Source: Pseudomonas tolaasii NCPPB 2192 | GTDB lineage: Bacteria > Pseudomonadota > Gammaproteobacteria > Pseudomonadales > Pseudomonadaceae | DNA: 64,000 bases | Reading direction: 5' to 3' | NCBI RefSeq assembly: GCF_002813445.1 | Contig: NZ_PHHD01000001.1 | Span: 2,356,001 to 2,420,000 of the forward strand | Shown: piece after piece, positions 42,297 to 50,676 of the stretch | How the letters are laid out: each line of letters begins with the position of its first letter | How positions within the stretch are numbered: the first letter of the stretch is position 1 | Made by a program: the position numbers and the translations under genes | The notes under the pieces: model-generated | Database searches by the model: none | The model's input: the letters and a program-made list of their open reading frames with translations, nothing else | Told to the model about the DNA's origin: nothing

Positions 42297-44393
42297 TTAC
42301 AGGTTGAGGGTCAGGCTGACGGTGAAATTGCGCGGCTCGCCGGGGTTGACCCAGTAATTGCTGTAGGAGCGCTCGTAGTACTTTTCATCGAACAGGTTGT
42401 TGAGGTTCAGGCCCACGGTGACGTTGTCCGTGGCCTTGTAATGCGCGAGCAGGTCGACGGTGTGATACGCCGGCAGCTTAAAGCTGCTGCCGGCCTCGCC
42501 CGAGCGGTCGCCCACGTAGGTAAACGCCGCGCCCATGTCCGAGCCGCGTAACGCGCCGTCCTGAAATTCATACACGCCCAACAGGCTGCCGCTGCGTTTG
42601 GCCACACCGAGAATGCGGCTGCCGGCGGGAATGGCCTTGTCGCCCTTGGTGACTTCTGCGTCGATGTAGGCGAAGGCACCGATCACCCGGATGGCGTCCG
42701 TCACTTGCCCGCTCAGTTGCAGGTCAACACCCTGGCTGCGCGCCTTGCCCATGGCGCGGTTGAGGTTGGTGGCCGGGTCGAGGGTGAGTACGTTTTCCTT
42801 TTCGATATGAAAGGCGGCGAGGGTGGCGCTCAGGCGGTCGTCGAACAGCTCGCTTTTGACCCCCACTTCGTAGCCCACGCCTTCTTCCGGCTTGAAGGAT
42901 TTGCCGGCGGCGTCCAGGCCATTGTTGGGTTTGAACGAGGTAGAAGCGTTGGCGAACACGCCGACCTGCGGCGTCAGTTGGTAGAGCAGGCCGGCGCGCT
43001 GGGTCAGGGCGTCGTGGGTTTGCCGGCTCTTGGCGTGGTTGCGTGCGAAGTCGTCGGTGCTTTGTTCGAAGTGCTCGAAACGCGCGCCGAGCATGCCGCG
43101 CAGACGGTCGGTGAAGATGATCTGGTCTTGCAGATTGAGCGCGTGGCTTTTGGTCTGTTCGAAAAAGTCACTGCCGGAACGTGCGCCGTTGGGTTTGGGC
43201 TGGCCGTAAATCGGCTTGTAAATATCGATGGCGTAGGGGCTGCCGGCGATGGCGGTCACGCGTTCTTTTTTGCGGTAGTCCTCGTACTCGGTGCCGATCA
43301 GCAGTTCATGCTGCCAGCTGCCGATATCGAACAGGCCGCGCAATTCCAGTTGGGTGATGCTGTCGTGCCAACCGGTGGAGCGCTCGCGGTAGCGGCGGTT
43401 GACGGTGTGGCCGTCGGCATTCAGCGCGCGGCTTTCCGAGGCGTCGCCCCACAGGCTGCCTTGCTTGTAGTGGCTGGCCAGGCGCAGTTTCCAGGCATCG
43501 TTGAGGTGATGTTCCAGGGTGGCCTGCAGGCGGTTGTTGTGGTTGCGGATGTTGCCGTCGTTGGGCTCGCCCAGGAAGGTGGAGCGCGACATGCCATGGG
43601 GCGCCACGATGCCGCGGTCGAAGGTGGAGCTGTGGCGCACGAATTCACTTTCGACGAGCAGGCTGGTGTCCGGGTCCAGTTGCCAGCTGAACGACGGCGC
43701 GACGAATACGCGCTGGGCGTCAACGTGGTCGCGGAAGCTGTGATTGTCCTCCACGGCCAGGTTTACGCGTGACAATACGTGGCCATCACTGTCCAGCGGT
43801 GTATTCACATCCAGCGCGGTGCGATAGCGGTCCCAGCTGCCGGCGCTGGTTTGCAGAGTGGTGAAGGCGTCTGGCTGAGGTTTCTTGCTGACGATGTTCA
43901 CGGTGCCGCCCGGGTCGCCACGCCCGTACAGGCTGGCGGCGGGGCCCTTGAGCACTTCAATGCGTTCGATGTTGGCGGCGTCCGGTGTGCTCGGGTAGCC
44001 ACGGTTGGCGCTGAAACCGTCCTGATAGAACTCCGAAGTGGTAAAGCCGCGCACGCTGTACTCGTAGAGGGTCAGGCCGCCGAAGTTGTTCTGTTTGGAC
44101 ACGCCGCCGGCAAATTCCAGGCCGCGCTCCACACTGGTGCTGCCCAGGTCTTTGAGCACGGTGGCAGGAATGACGCTGATGGCTTGTGGGATATCGCGAA
44201 TCGCGGTGTCGGTTTTGGTCGCGCTGGCGGAACGGTTCGCGCGGTAGCCTTTGACCGGGCCGGTGGCGGATTCATACGCGTCGGTGGTGACGCTTATGGC
44301 GTCCAGTTCAAGGGTGTTGTCTTCGGCATAGGCGGGGTCAAGCAACAAACCCAGGGCCAGGCCGGCCATGGGGGCAATTCTTCGAGACGACAT
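42297..44393 (-). CDS. TonB-dependent siderophore receptor
   Basis: 698 residues from ATG 44393 with a signal peptide (cleavage near AYAED). There is no STN signalling extension. A plug domain with the RDIPQAISVIP segment and VLKGPAASLYGRGDPGGTVNIVSKKP (plug core, about residues 110-180) is followed by a 22-strand barrel ending in an aromatic-rich PRNFTVSLTLNL. The motif set is typical of ferric-siderophore receptors such as ferrichrome or ferric hydroxamate types; the ligand cannot be read from the sequence. A Fur-type box precedes it. Confidence 0.95.
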   Translation of the reverse strand: MSSRRIAPMAGLALGLLLDPAYAEDNTLELDAISVTTDAYESATGPVKGYRANRSASATKTDTAIRDIPQAISVIPATVLKDLGSTSVERGLEFAGGVSKQNNFGGLTLYEYSVRGFTTSEFYQDGFSANRGYPSTPDAANIERIEVLKGPAASLYGRGDPGGTVNIVSKKPQPDAFTTLQTSAGSWDRYRTALDVNTPLDSDGHVLSRVNLAVEDNHSFRDHVDAQRVFVAPSFSWQLDPDTSLLVESEFVRHSSTFDRGIVAPHGMSRSTFLGEPNDGNIRNHNNRLQATLEHHLNDAWKLRLASHYKQGSLWGDASESRALNADGHTVNRRYRERSTGWHDSITQLELRGLFDIGSWQHELLIGTEYEDYRKKERVTAIAGSPYAIDIYKPIYGQPKPNGARSGSDFFEQTKSHALNLQDQIIFTDRLRGMLGARFEHFEQSTDDFARNHAKSRQTHDALTQRAGLLYQLTPQVGVFANASTSFKPNNGLDAAGKSFKPEEGVGYEVGVKSELFDDRLSATLAAFHIEKENVLTLDPATNLNRAMGKARSQGVDLQLSGQVTDAIRVIGAFAYIDAEVTKGDKAIPAGSRILGVAKRSGSLLGVYEFQDGALRGSDMGAAFTYVGDRSGEAGSSFKLPAYHTVDLLAHYKATDNVTVGLNLNNLFDEKYYERSYSNYWVNPGEPRNFTVSLTLNL

Positions 44394-44434
44394 GATAGAG
44401 CGTTCCAATAGCGATATTGAAACAATATAACATG

Positions 44435-44453
44435 CCTAATGAGAATGAATTTC
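44435..44453 (-). promoter_or_regulatory. Fur-type box upstream of the TonB receptor
   Basis: CCTAATGAGAATGAATTTC matches the 19-base Fur consensus at 13 positions, including the central AATGAnAAT core. It lies about 42 bases upstream of the receptor ATG, with an AT-rich stretch between them. Confidence 0.68.
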
Positions 44454-44501
44454 CGTTGAAACATCAAGTTACAGGAGCTCGCGAATGGGCTCCCGGCAAC
44501 G

Positions 44502-45656
44502 TTATTCCTCTTCTTTCACTGGCGCAGGCGGCGGACGCAGACCGATCTCCGCCGAGAGCTTGATCTCTTTACCATTGCGCATCACCTGGATCGCCACCTT
44601 GTCGGTCGGCTTGATCCGCGCCACCTGGTTCATCGACTTGCGGCCATCACCGGCCGGTTCGCCGTCGATGCTCAGGATCACATCACCCAACTGCAGGCCG
44701 GCTTTCTGCGCCGGGCCGTCACGGAAGATCCCGGCGACCACAATGCCAGGGCGCCCGGTCAGGCCGAACGATTCGGCCAGTTCCTTGGTCAGCGGCTGCA
44801 CTTCAATACCCAGCCAGCCGCGAATCACCTGGCCGTGCTCGATGATCGACTTCATCACCTCCATCGCCAGCTTCACCGGGATAGCAAAACCGATGCCTTG
44901 GGAGCCACCGGACTTGGAGAAAATCGCGGTGTTGATGCCGGTCAGGTTGCCGTTGGCGTCCACCAGCGCGCCGCCGGAGTTGCCGGGGTTGATCGCGGCG
45001 TCGGTCTGGATGAAGTCTTCGTAGCTGTTAAGCCCCAACTGGTTGCGCCCGGTGGCGCTGATAATGCCCATGGTGACTGTCTGGCCGACGCCGAACGGGT
45101 TGCCGATGGCCAGCGCCACATCACCCACGCGCAATGCTTCGGAGCGGCCGATGGTGATCGACGGCAGGCTTTTCAGATCGATTTTAAGCACCGCGAGGTC
45201 GGTTTCCGGGTCGCTGCCGACCACACGGGCCAGGGTTTCACGGCCATCACGCAGGGCTACCACAATCTGGTCGGCGCCAGTGGTCACGTGGTTGTTGGTG
45301 AGGATGTAACCTTCCGGGCTCATGATCACCCCGGAGCCGAGGCTCGATTCCATGCGGCGCTGCTTGGGCCCGTTGTCGCCGAAATAGCGGCGGAACTGCG
45401 GGTCTTCAAACAGCGGATGCGCCGGTTTGTTGATGACCTTGGTGGTGTACAGGTTGACCACGGCAGGGGCGGCGATGACCACGGCGTCTGCATAGGTGAC
45501 CGGGCCCTGCACCACAGAACTGGTCTGCGGCGCCTGTTGCAGGTTTACATCCAGGCTGGGCAAGCCCACCCACTGGGGATAACGCTGGATAATCAGCATC
45601 GCGATCAGCACGCCAGCCAACAATGGCCATCCAAAAAAACGCAGTGCCTTGAGCAT
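44502..45656 (-). CDS. algW: Periplasmic DegS-type serine protease AlgW
   Basis: 384 residues. An N-terminal membrane anchor (about residues 5-25), a trypsin-like protease domain with His in TNNHVTTG, Asp in TDLAVLK and Ser in NPGNSGGAL, then a single PDZ domain and a proline-rich acidic tail. In Pseudomonas AlgW cleaves MucA to release the sigma factor AlgU under envelope stress. Start MLKALRFF at 45656 is preferred over the preceding ATG. Confidence 0.95.
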   Translation of the reverse strand: MLKALRFFGWPLLAGVLIAMLIIQRYPQWVGLPSLDVNLQQAPQTSSVVQGPVTYADAVVIAAPAVVNLYTTKVINKPAHPLFEDPQFRRYFGDNGPKQRRMESSLGSGVIMSPEGYILTNNHVTTGADQIVVALRDGRETLARVVGSDPETDLAVLKIDLKSLPSITIGRSEALRVGDVALAIGNPFGVGQTVTMGIISATGRNQLGLNSYEDFIQTDAAINPGNSGGALVDANGNLTGINTAIFSKSGGSQGIGFAIPVKLAMEVMKSIIEHGQVIRGWLGIEVQPLTKELAESFGLTGRPGIVVAGIFRDGPAQKAGLQLGDVILSIDGEPAGDGRKSMNQVARIKPTDKVAIQVMRNGKEIKLSAEIGLRPPPAPVKEEE

Positions 45657-45758
45657 CAAGTAAGTCCTGACAGGTTGCAGGGGGCGGGAGAGCGCCCATA
45701 ATGTCGCGCATTATACGAGGCTGAGAGCGCCTCGGAACGGGATATTTAGGAGTCTTTT

Positions 45759-46517
45759 ATGGCCGTCCCCCTTAGCACCCTCGTCGAGGAAGCGGACCGC
45801 TACCTCGGCAGCGCAAAAATTGCCGATTACTGCCCTAACGGCCTGCAAGTGGAGGGGCGCCCGCAGGTGATGCGCATCGTCAGTGGCGTGACCGCCAGCC
45901 AGGCGCTGCTGGACGCCGCCGTGGAAGCTCAGGCCGACCTGGTGCTGGTGCACCACGGTTATTTCTGGAAGGGCGAAAACCCCTGCATCACCGGCATGAA
46001 GCAGCGCCGCTTGAAAACCCTGCTCAAGCACGACATCAGCCTGCTGGCTTACCACCTGCCGCTGGATGTGCATGCCGAGGTGGGCAACAACGTGCAGCTC
46101 GCCCGCCAGCTGGACATCACCGTCGAAGGCCCGCTGGACCCGAACAACCCGAAAATCGTCGGCCTGGTGGGCTCGCTGGCCGAGCCGCTGTCACCGCGAG
46201 ACTTCGCACGTCGCGTGCAGGATGTGATGGGGCGCGAGCCGCTGCTGATCGAAGGCAGCGAAATGATCCGCCGCGTCGGCTGGTGCACCGGCGGTGGCCA
46301 GGGCTACATCGATGACGCGATTGCGGCGGGTGTCGACCTGTATTTGAGTGGCGAAGCCTCCGAGCAGACTTTTCACTGCGCGCGGGAAAACGACATCAGC
46401 TTCATCGCCGCCGGCCACCATGCCACCGAGCGCTACGGCGTGCAGGCGCTGGGCGATTACCTGGCGCGGCGGTTTGCGCTTGAGCATCTGTTCATCGATT
46501 GCCCCAACCCGATCTAA
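45759..46517 (+). CDS. Nif3-like dinuclear metal protein
   Basis: 252 residues of the NIF3/YbgI (GTP cyclohydrolase 1 type 2-like) family. Metal ligands appear in LVLVHHGYFWKGE (near residue 65) and AGHHATERYG (near residue 225). Function is not settled. It lies after and divergent from algW. Confidence 0.95.
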   Translation: MAVPLSTLVEEADRYLGSAKIADYCPNGLQVEGRPQVMRIVSGVTASQALLDAAVEAQADLVLVHHGYFWKGENPCITGMKQRRLKTLLKHDISLLAYHLPLDVHAEVGNNVQLARQLDITVEGPLDPNNPKIVGLVGSLAEPLSPRDFARRVQDVMGREPLLIEGSEMIRRVGWCTGGGQGYIDDAIAAGVDLYLSGEASEQTFHCARENDISFIAAGHHATERYGVQALGDYLARRFALEHLFIDCPNPI

Positions 46518-46535
46518 AGAACACCAAGGCTCAAG

Positions 46536-46638
46536 TGTGGGAGCTGGCTTGCCTGCGATGCAGACACCTCGGTCATTCAGGTAAATACAGGTGATGCCAT
46601 CGCAGGCAAGCCAGCTCCCACACAAGCCAGCTCCCACA
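46536..46638. repeat. REPIN with a duplicated right-arm end
   Basis: A REPIN (46536-46622) whose last 16 bases, CAAGCCAGCTCCCACA, are repeated in tandem at 46623-46638. The rest resembles the other copies. It lies in the gap before cysD. Confidence 0.92.
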
Positions 46639-46777
46639 GGAAGCCCAAACAGGCAGGTATATTCATATACCGTTTCGATCTAGCCAGCTCCCTGAATAGA
46701 AGAAGGTGCTGTGCTAGCATGCCCCGCTCGAACACGGCCCGCTGGCCGTCCATAAGATCGTTTTTCCGTGAGTAGCC

Positions 46778-47695
46778 ATGGTCGACAAACTGACGCATCT
46801 GAAACAGCTGGAGGCGGAAAGCATCCACATCATCCGCGAGGTCGCCGCCGAGTTCGACAACCCGGTGATGCTCTACTCGATCGGTAAAGATTCCGCCGTG
46901 ATGCTGCATCTGGCGCGCAAGGCCTTCTTTCCGGGCAAGCTGCCGTTCCCGGTGATGCACGTCGACACCCGCTGGAAATTCCAGGAGATGTACAAGTTCC
47001 GCGACAAAATGGTCGAAGAGCTGGGCCTGGACCTGATCACCCATATCAACCCGGACGGCGTGGCGCAGAACATCAACCCGTTCACCCACGGCAGTGCCAA
47101 GCACACCGACATCATGAAGACCGAGGGCCTCAAGCAAGCCCTGGACAAGCATGGTTTCGACGCAGCGTTCGGCGGTGCCCGTCGCGATGAAGAGAAATCC
47201 CGCGCCAAAGAGCGTGTGTACTCGTTCCGCGACAGCAAGCATCGCTGGGACCCGAAAAACCAGCGCCCGGAGCTGTGGAACGTCTACAACGGCAACGTCA
47301 ACAAGGGCGAGTCGATCCGCGTGTTCCCGCTGTCCAACTGGACCGAGCTGGACATCTGGCAGTACATCTACCTGGAAGGCATCCCGATCGTGCCGCTGTA
47401 TTTTGCCGCCGAGCGTGAAGTGATCGAGAAGAACGGCACGTTGATCATGATCGACGACGACCGCATCCTCGAGCACCTGTCCGACGAAGACAAAGCCCGG
47501 ATCGTCAAAAAGAAAGTCCGTTTCCGTACCCTTGGCTGCTACCCGTTGACGGGCGCGGTGGAGTCTGAAGCCGAGACGCTGACGGACATCATTCAGGAAA
47601 TGCTCCTGACGCGAACTTCCGAGCGCCAGGGCCGTGTCATCGACCACGATGGTGCAGGCTCGATGGAAGATAAAAAACGTCAGGGTTATTTCTAA
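46778..47695 (+). CDS. cysD: Sulfate adenylyltransferase subunit 2
   Basis: 305 residues; with CysN forms ATP sulfurylase that activates sulfate to APS. The PP-loop SIGKDSAVMLHLA (near residue 33) is typical of PAPS-reductase/ATP-pyrophosphatase folds. cysNC starts nine bases downstream; the operon promoter must lie in 46639-46777. Confidence 0.97.
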   Translation: MVDKLTHLKQLEAESIHIIREVAAEFDNPVMLYSIGKDSAVMLHLARKAFFPGKLPFPVMHVDTRWKFQEMYKFRDKMVEELGLDLITHINPDGVAQNINPFTHGSAKHTDIMKTEGLKQALDKHGFDAAFGGARRDEEKSRAKERVYSFRDSKHRWDPKNQRPELWNVYNGNVNKGESIRVFPLSNWTELDIWQYIYLEGIPIVPLYFAAEREVIEKNGTLIMIDDDRILEHLSDEDKARIVKKKVRFRTLGCYPLTGAVESEAETLTDIIQEMLLTRTSERQGRVIDHDGAGSMEDKKRQGYF

Positions 47696-47704
47696 GGGGT
47701 TGTC

Positions 47705-49603
47705 ATGTCGCACGTATCTGATTTGATCAGCGAGGACATCCTCGCCTACCTGGGCCAGCACGAGCGCAAGGAAATGTTGCGCTTCCTGACCTGCGGCAAC
47801 GTCGACGACGGCAAGAGCACCCTGATCGGGCGCTTGCTGCACGACTCCAAGATGATCTACGAAGATCACCTGGAAGCCATCACCCGTGATTCGAAGAAAT
47901 CCGGCACCACCGGTGACGACATCGACCTGGCCTTGCTGGTCGACGGCCTGCAGGCCGAGCGCGAGCAGGGCATCACCATCGATGTGGCCTACCGCTACTT
48001 CTCCACCGCCAAGCGCAAATTCATCATCGCCGACACCCCCGGCCATGAGCAGTACACCCGCAACATGGCCACCGGTGCCTCCACCTGTGACCTGGCGATC
48101 ATCCTGATCGACGCCCGTTATGGCGTGCAGACCCAGACCCGTCGCCACAGCTTCATCGCCTCGTTGCTCGGCATCAAACACATCGTGGTGGCCGTCAACA
48201 AGATGGACATCAATGGCTTCGACCAGAACGTGTTCGAGCAAATCAAGGCCGATTACCTGAAGTTCGCCGAGGGTATTGCGTTCAAACCGAGCACTCTGGC
48301 TTTTGTGCCGATGTCGGCGCTCAAGGGCGACAACGTGGTGAACAAGAGCGAGCGTTCGCCCTGGTACACCGGTCAGTCGCTGATGGAGATTCTCGAAACC
48401 GTCGAGATCGCCAACGACCGCAACTACACCGACCTGCGTTTCCCGGTGCAGTACGTTAACCGCCCGAACCTGAACTTCCGTGGTTTCGCCGGCACCCTGG
48501 CCAGTGGCATCGTGCACAAGGGTGACGAAGTTGTTGTGCTGCCGTCGGGCAAGAGCAGCCGCGTCAAATCCATCGTCACCTTCGAAGGTGAACTGGAACA
48601 CGCAGGCCCAGGCCAGGCCGTGACGCTGACCATGGAAGACGAAATCGACATCTCCCGTGGCGACCTGCTGGTGCATGCCGACAACGTGCCGCAGGTGACC
48701 GACGCCTTCGACGCCATGCTGGTGTGGATGGGCGAAGAGCCGATGCTGCCGGGCAAGAAGTACGACATCAAGCGCGCCACCAGCTATGTGCCGGGTTCCA
48801 TCACCAGCATCGTGCACCGCGTGGACGTGAACACCCTGGCCGAAGGCCCGGCGAGCTCCCTGCAGCTGAACGAGATTGGCCGGGTCAAGGTCAGCCTCGA
48901 CGCCGCCATCGCCCTGGACGGTTACGACAGCAACCGCACCACCGGTGCATTTATCGTCATTGACCGTTTGACCAACGGCACCGTGGCCGCGGGCATGATC
49001 ATCGCGCCGCCGGTCAGCCACGGCGGTTCTGCACAACACGGCAATTTGGCCCATGTGGCCACCGAAGAGCGCGCACTGCGTTTCGGCCAGCAACCGGCCA
49101 CCGTGCTGTTCAGCGGCCTGTCGGGCGCGGGCAAAAGCACCCTGGCCTACGCGGTTGAGCGCAAGCTGTTCGACATGGGCCGCGCAGTGTTTGTGCTGGA
49201 TGGTCAGAACCTGCGCCACGACCTGAACAAGGGGTTGCCGCAGGACCGTGCCGGGCGCACCGAGAACTGGCGTCGTGCCGCTCACGTGGCGCGTCAGTTC
49301 AACGAAGCGGGCTTGCTGACCCTGGCCGCATTTGTGGCCCCGGATGCCGAAGGCCGCGAACAGGCCAAGGCGCTGATCGGCAGCGATCGCCTGCTGACCG
49401 TGTACGTGCAGGCGTCGCCATTGGTGTGTGCCGAGCGTGATCCGCAAGGGCTGTACGCGGCTGGCGGGGATAACATCCCTGGCGAGTCCTTCCCGTACGA
49501 CGTGCCGTTGAATGCCGATCTGGTGATCGACACCCAGGCCCTGTCGCTGGAAGACAGCGTCAAGCAAGTGCTGGAGCTGTTGCGCAAGCGCGGCGCGATC
49601 TAA
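47705..49603 (+). CDS. cysNC: Fused sulfate adenylyltransferase GTPase subunit and APS kinase
   Basis: 632 residues. The N-terminal 430 or so residues are an EF-Tu-like GTPase (GNVDDGKSTL, DTPGHEQYT and NKMD motifs), the ATP-sulfurylase regulatory subunit. The C-terminal 165 residues are APS kinase with P-loop SGLSGAGKSTLA. Fusion of cysN and cysC is normal in Pseudomonas. It gives PAPS for sulfate assimilation. A strong terminator follows. Confidence 0.97.
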   Translation: MSHVSDLISEDILAYLGQHERKEMLRFLTCGNVDDGKSTLIGRLLHDSKMIYEDHLEAITRDSKKSGTTGDDIDLALLVDGLQAEREQGITIDVAYRYFSTAKRKFIIADTPGHEQYTRNMATGASTCDLAIILIDARYGVQTQTRRHSFIASLLGIKHIVVAVNKMDINGFDQNVFEQIKADYLKFAEGIAFKPSTLAFVPMSALKGDNVVNKSERSPWYTGQSLMEILETVEIANDRNYTDLRFPVQYVNRPNLNFRGFAGTLASGIVHKGDEVVVLPSGKSSRVKSIVTFEGELEHAGPGQAVTLTMEDEIDISRGDLLVHADNVPQVTDAFDAMLVWMGEEPMLPGKKYDIKRATSYVPGSITSIVHRVDVNTLAEGPASSLQLNEIGRVKVSLDAAIALDGYDSNRTTGAFIVIDRLTNGTVAAGMIIAPPVSHGGSAQHGNLAHVATEERALRFGQQPATVLFSGLSGAGKSTLAYAVERKLFDMGRAVFVLDGQNLRHDLNKGLPQDRAGRTENWRRAAHVARQFNEAGLLTLAAFVAPDAEGREQAKALIGSDRLLTVYVQASPLVCAERDPQGLYAAGGDNIPGESFPYDVPLNADLVIDTQALSLEDSVKQVLELLRKRGAI

Positions 49604-49614
49604 ACCTCGCTGCC

Positions 49615-49655
49615 AAAAAAAAGCCCGCCACCGAGCATTCGGTGGCGGGCTTTTT
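49615..49655 (+). terminator. Rho-independent terminator after cysNC
   Basis: GCCCGCCACCG and CGGTGGCGGGC form an 11-bp stem with a 6-base loop, flanked by an A-run and a T-run, directly after the cysNC stop. It can work in both directions. Confidence 0.93.
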
Positions 49656-49683
49656 ACATTCCCATGTTCGTACTCGGTCAAGG

Positions 49684-49770
49684 AGGGAGCTGGCTTGCCT
49701 GCGATAGCGGTGGTTCAGCTGTGCATATATCAACTGACAGGCCGCTATCTCAGGCAAGCCAGCTCCCACA
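49684..49770. repeat. REPIN (inverted REP pair)
   Basis: Left arm GGGAGCTGGCTTGCCTG and right arm CAGGCAAGCCAGCTCCCAC with about 45 bases between. It lacks the usual TGTG at its left edge (AGG instead). It lies between cysNC and the acyltransferase gene. Confidence 0.88.
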
Positions 49771-49776
49771 TTTTGA

Positions 49777-50676
49777 TCACTTTTTGTCTGGGAAATCGGT
49801 GTGCAGCCTATCCAGCAAACGGTCCTTGTCTTCCCACAGCCGGTTGATCCAGCCCTGGAACGCCGTCCGATACTCCCCATCCTGCTCATAATTCTTGCCA
49901 ATGAACCCGGCCGGGATCTGCACCTCTTCAAACTGCACCACCACGTCCTTCACATTCCCGCACAACAAATCCCAATACCCTGGGCGTCCGGCGGGGTAGT
50001 GAATGGTCACGTTCACCAGTGACTTCAACTGCTCGCCCATGGCATCCAGCACAAACGCAATCCCGCCAGCCTTGGGCTTGAGCAGATACTTAAACGGTGA
50101 TTTCTGCTGAGCGTGCTTACCGGGCGTAAACCGCGTGCCCTCGGCGAAGTTGAAAATGCCTACCGGGTTGTCACGAAACTTCGCACAGGTCTTGCGGGTG
50201 GTTTCCAGGTCTTTGCCTTTCTTCTCCGGGTGTTTTTCCAGATAGGCCTTGGTGTAGCGCTTCATGAACGGAAAGCCCAGCGCCCACCAGGCCAAGCCAA
50301 TCACCGGCACCCAGATCAGCTCCTGCTTGAGGAAAAACTTCAGCGGGCGAACTCGCCGGTTGAGCACGTATTGCAGCACCATGATGTCGACCCAGCTCTG
50401 GTGGTTGCTGGTCACCAAGTACGAGTGCTGATAGTCCAGCCCCTCAAGCCCGCTGATGTGCCAGCGCGTGCGCCGCACCAGGTTCATCCAGCCCTTGTTA
50501 TTGGTCACCCAGGCTTCATGGGTATGGTTCATCAGCCATTCGCTGAAACGCTTGGCAAACGGCAGCGCCTTGAACAACGCGACGATGAACAGGAACGAGC
50601 ACAGCAAAATCGTATTGAGCGCGAGCAACAACGATGCGATCACCCCGCGCACGGCGGCAGGCAAAAAAACCAGCAT
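49777..50676 (-). CDS. 1-acyl-glycerol-3-phosphate acyltransferase-like protein (YihG type)
   Basis: 299 residues with an N-terminal transmembrane region (about residues 8-40) and the acyltransferase motifs HxxxxD in NHQSWVD (near residue 92) and EGTRFT (near 172). Such inner-membrane enzymes acylate lysophosphatidic acid or related lipids. The gene abuts pta (stop at 50677). Confidence 0.88.
   Translation of the reverse strand: MLVFLPAAVRGVIASLLLALNTILLCSFLFIVALFKALPFAKRFSEWLMNHTHEAWVTNNKGWMNLVRRTRWHISGLEGLDYQHSYLVTSNHQSWVDIMVLQYVLNRRVRPLKFFLKQELIWVPVIGLAWWALGFPFMKRYTKAYLEKHPEKKGKDLETTRKTCAKFRDNPVGIFNFAEGTRFTPGKHAQQKSPFKYLLKPKAGGIAFVLDAMGEQLKSLVNVTIHYPAGRPGYWDLLCGNVKDVVVQFEEVQIPAGFIGKNYEQDGEYRTAFQGWINRLWEDKDRLLDRLHTDFPDKK

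Noticed and set aside
46577..49681. A 1034-codon open frame on the minus strand opposite cysD and cysNC
   Set aside because: Its His/Gln/Val/Asp-rich composition is typical of antisense frames, and cysD and cysNC are unmistakable on the other strand.
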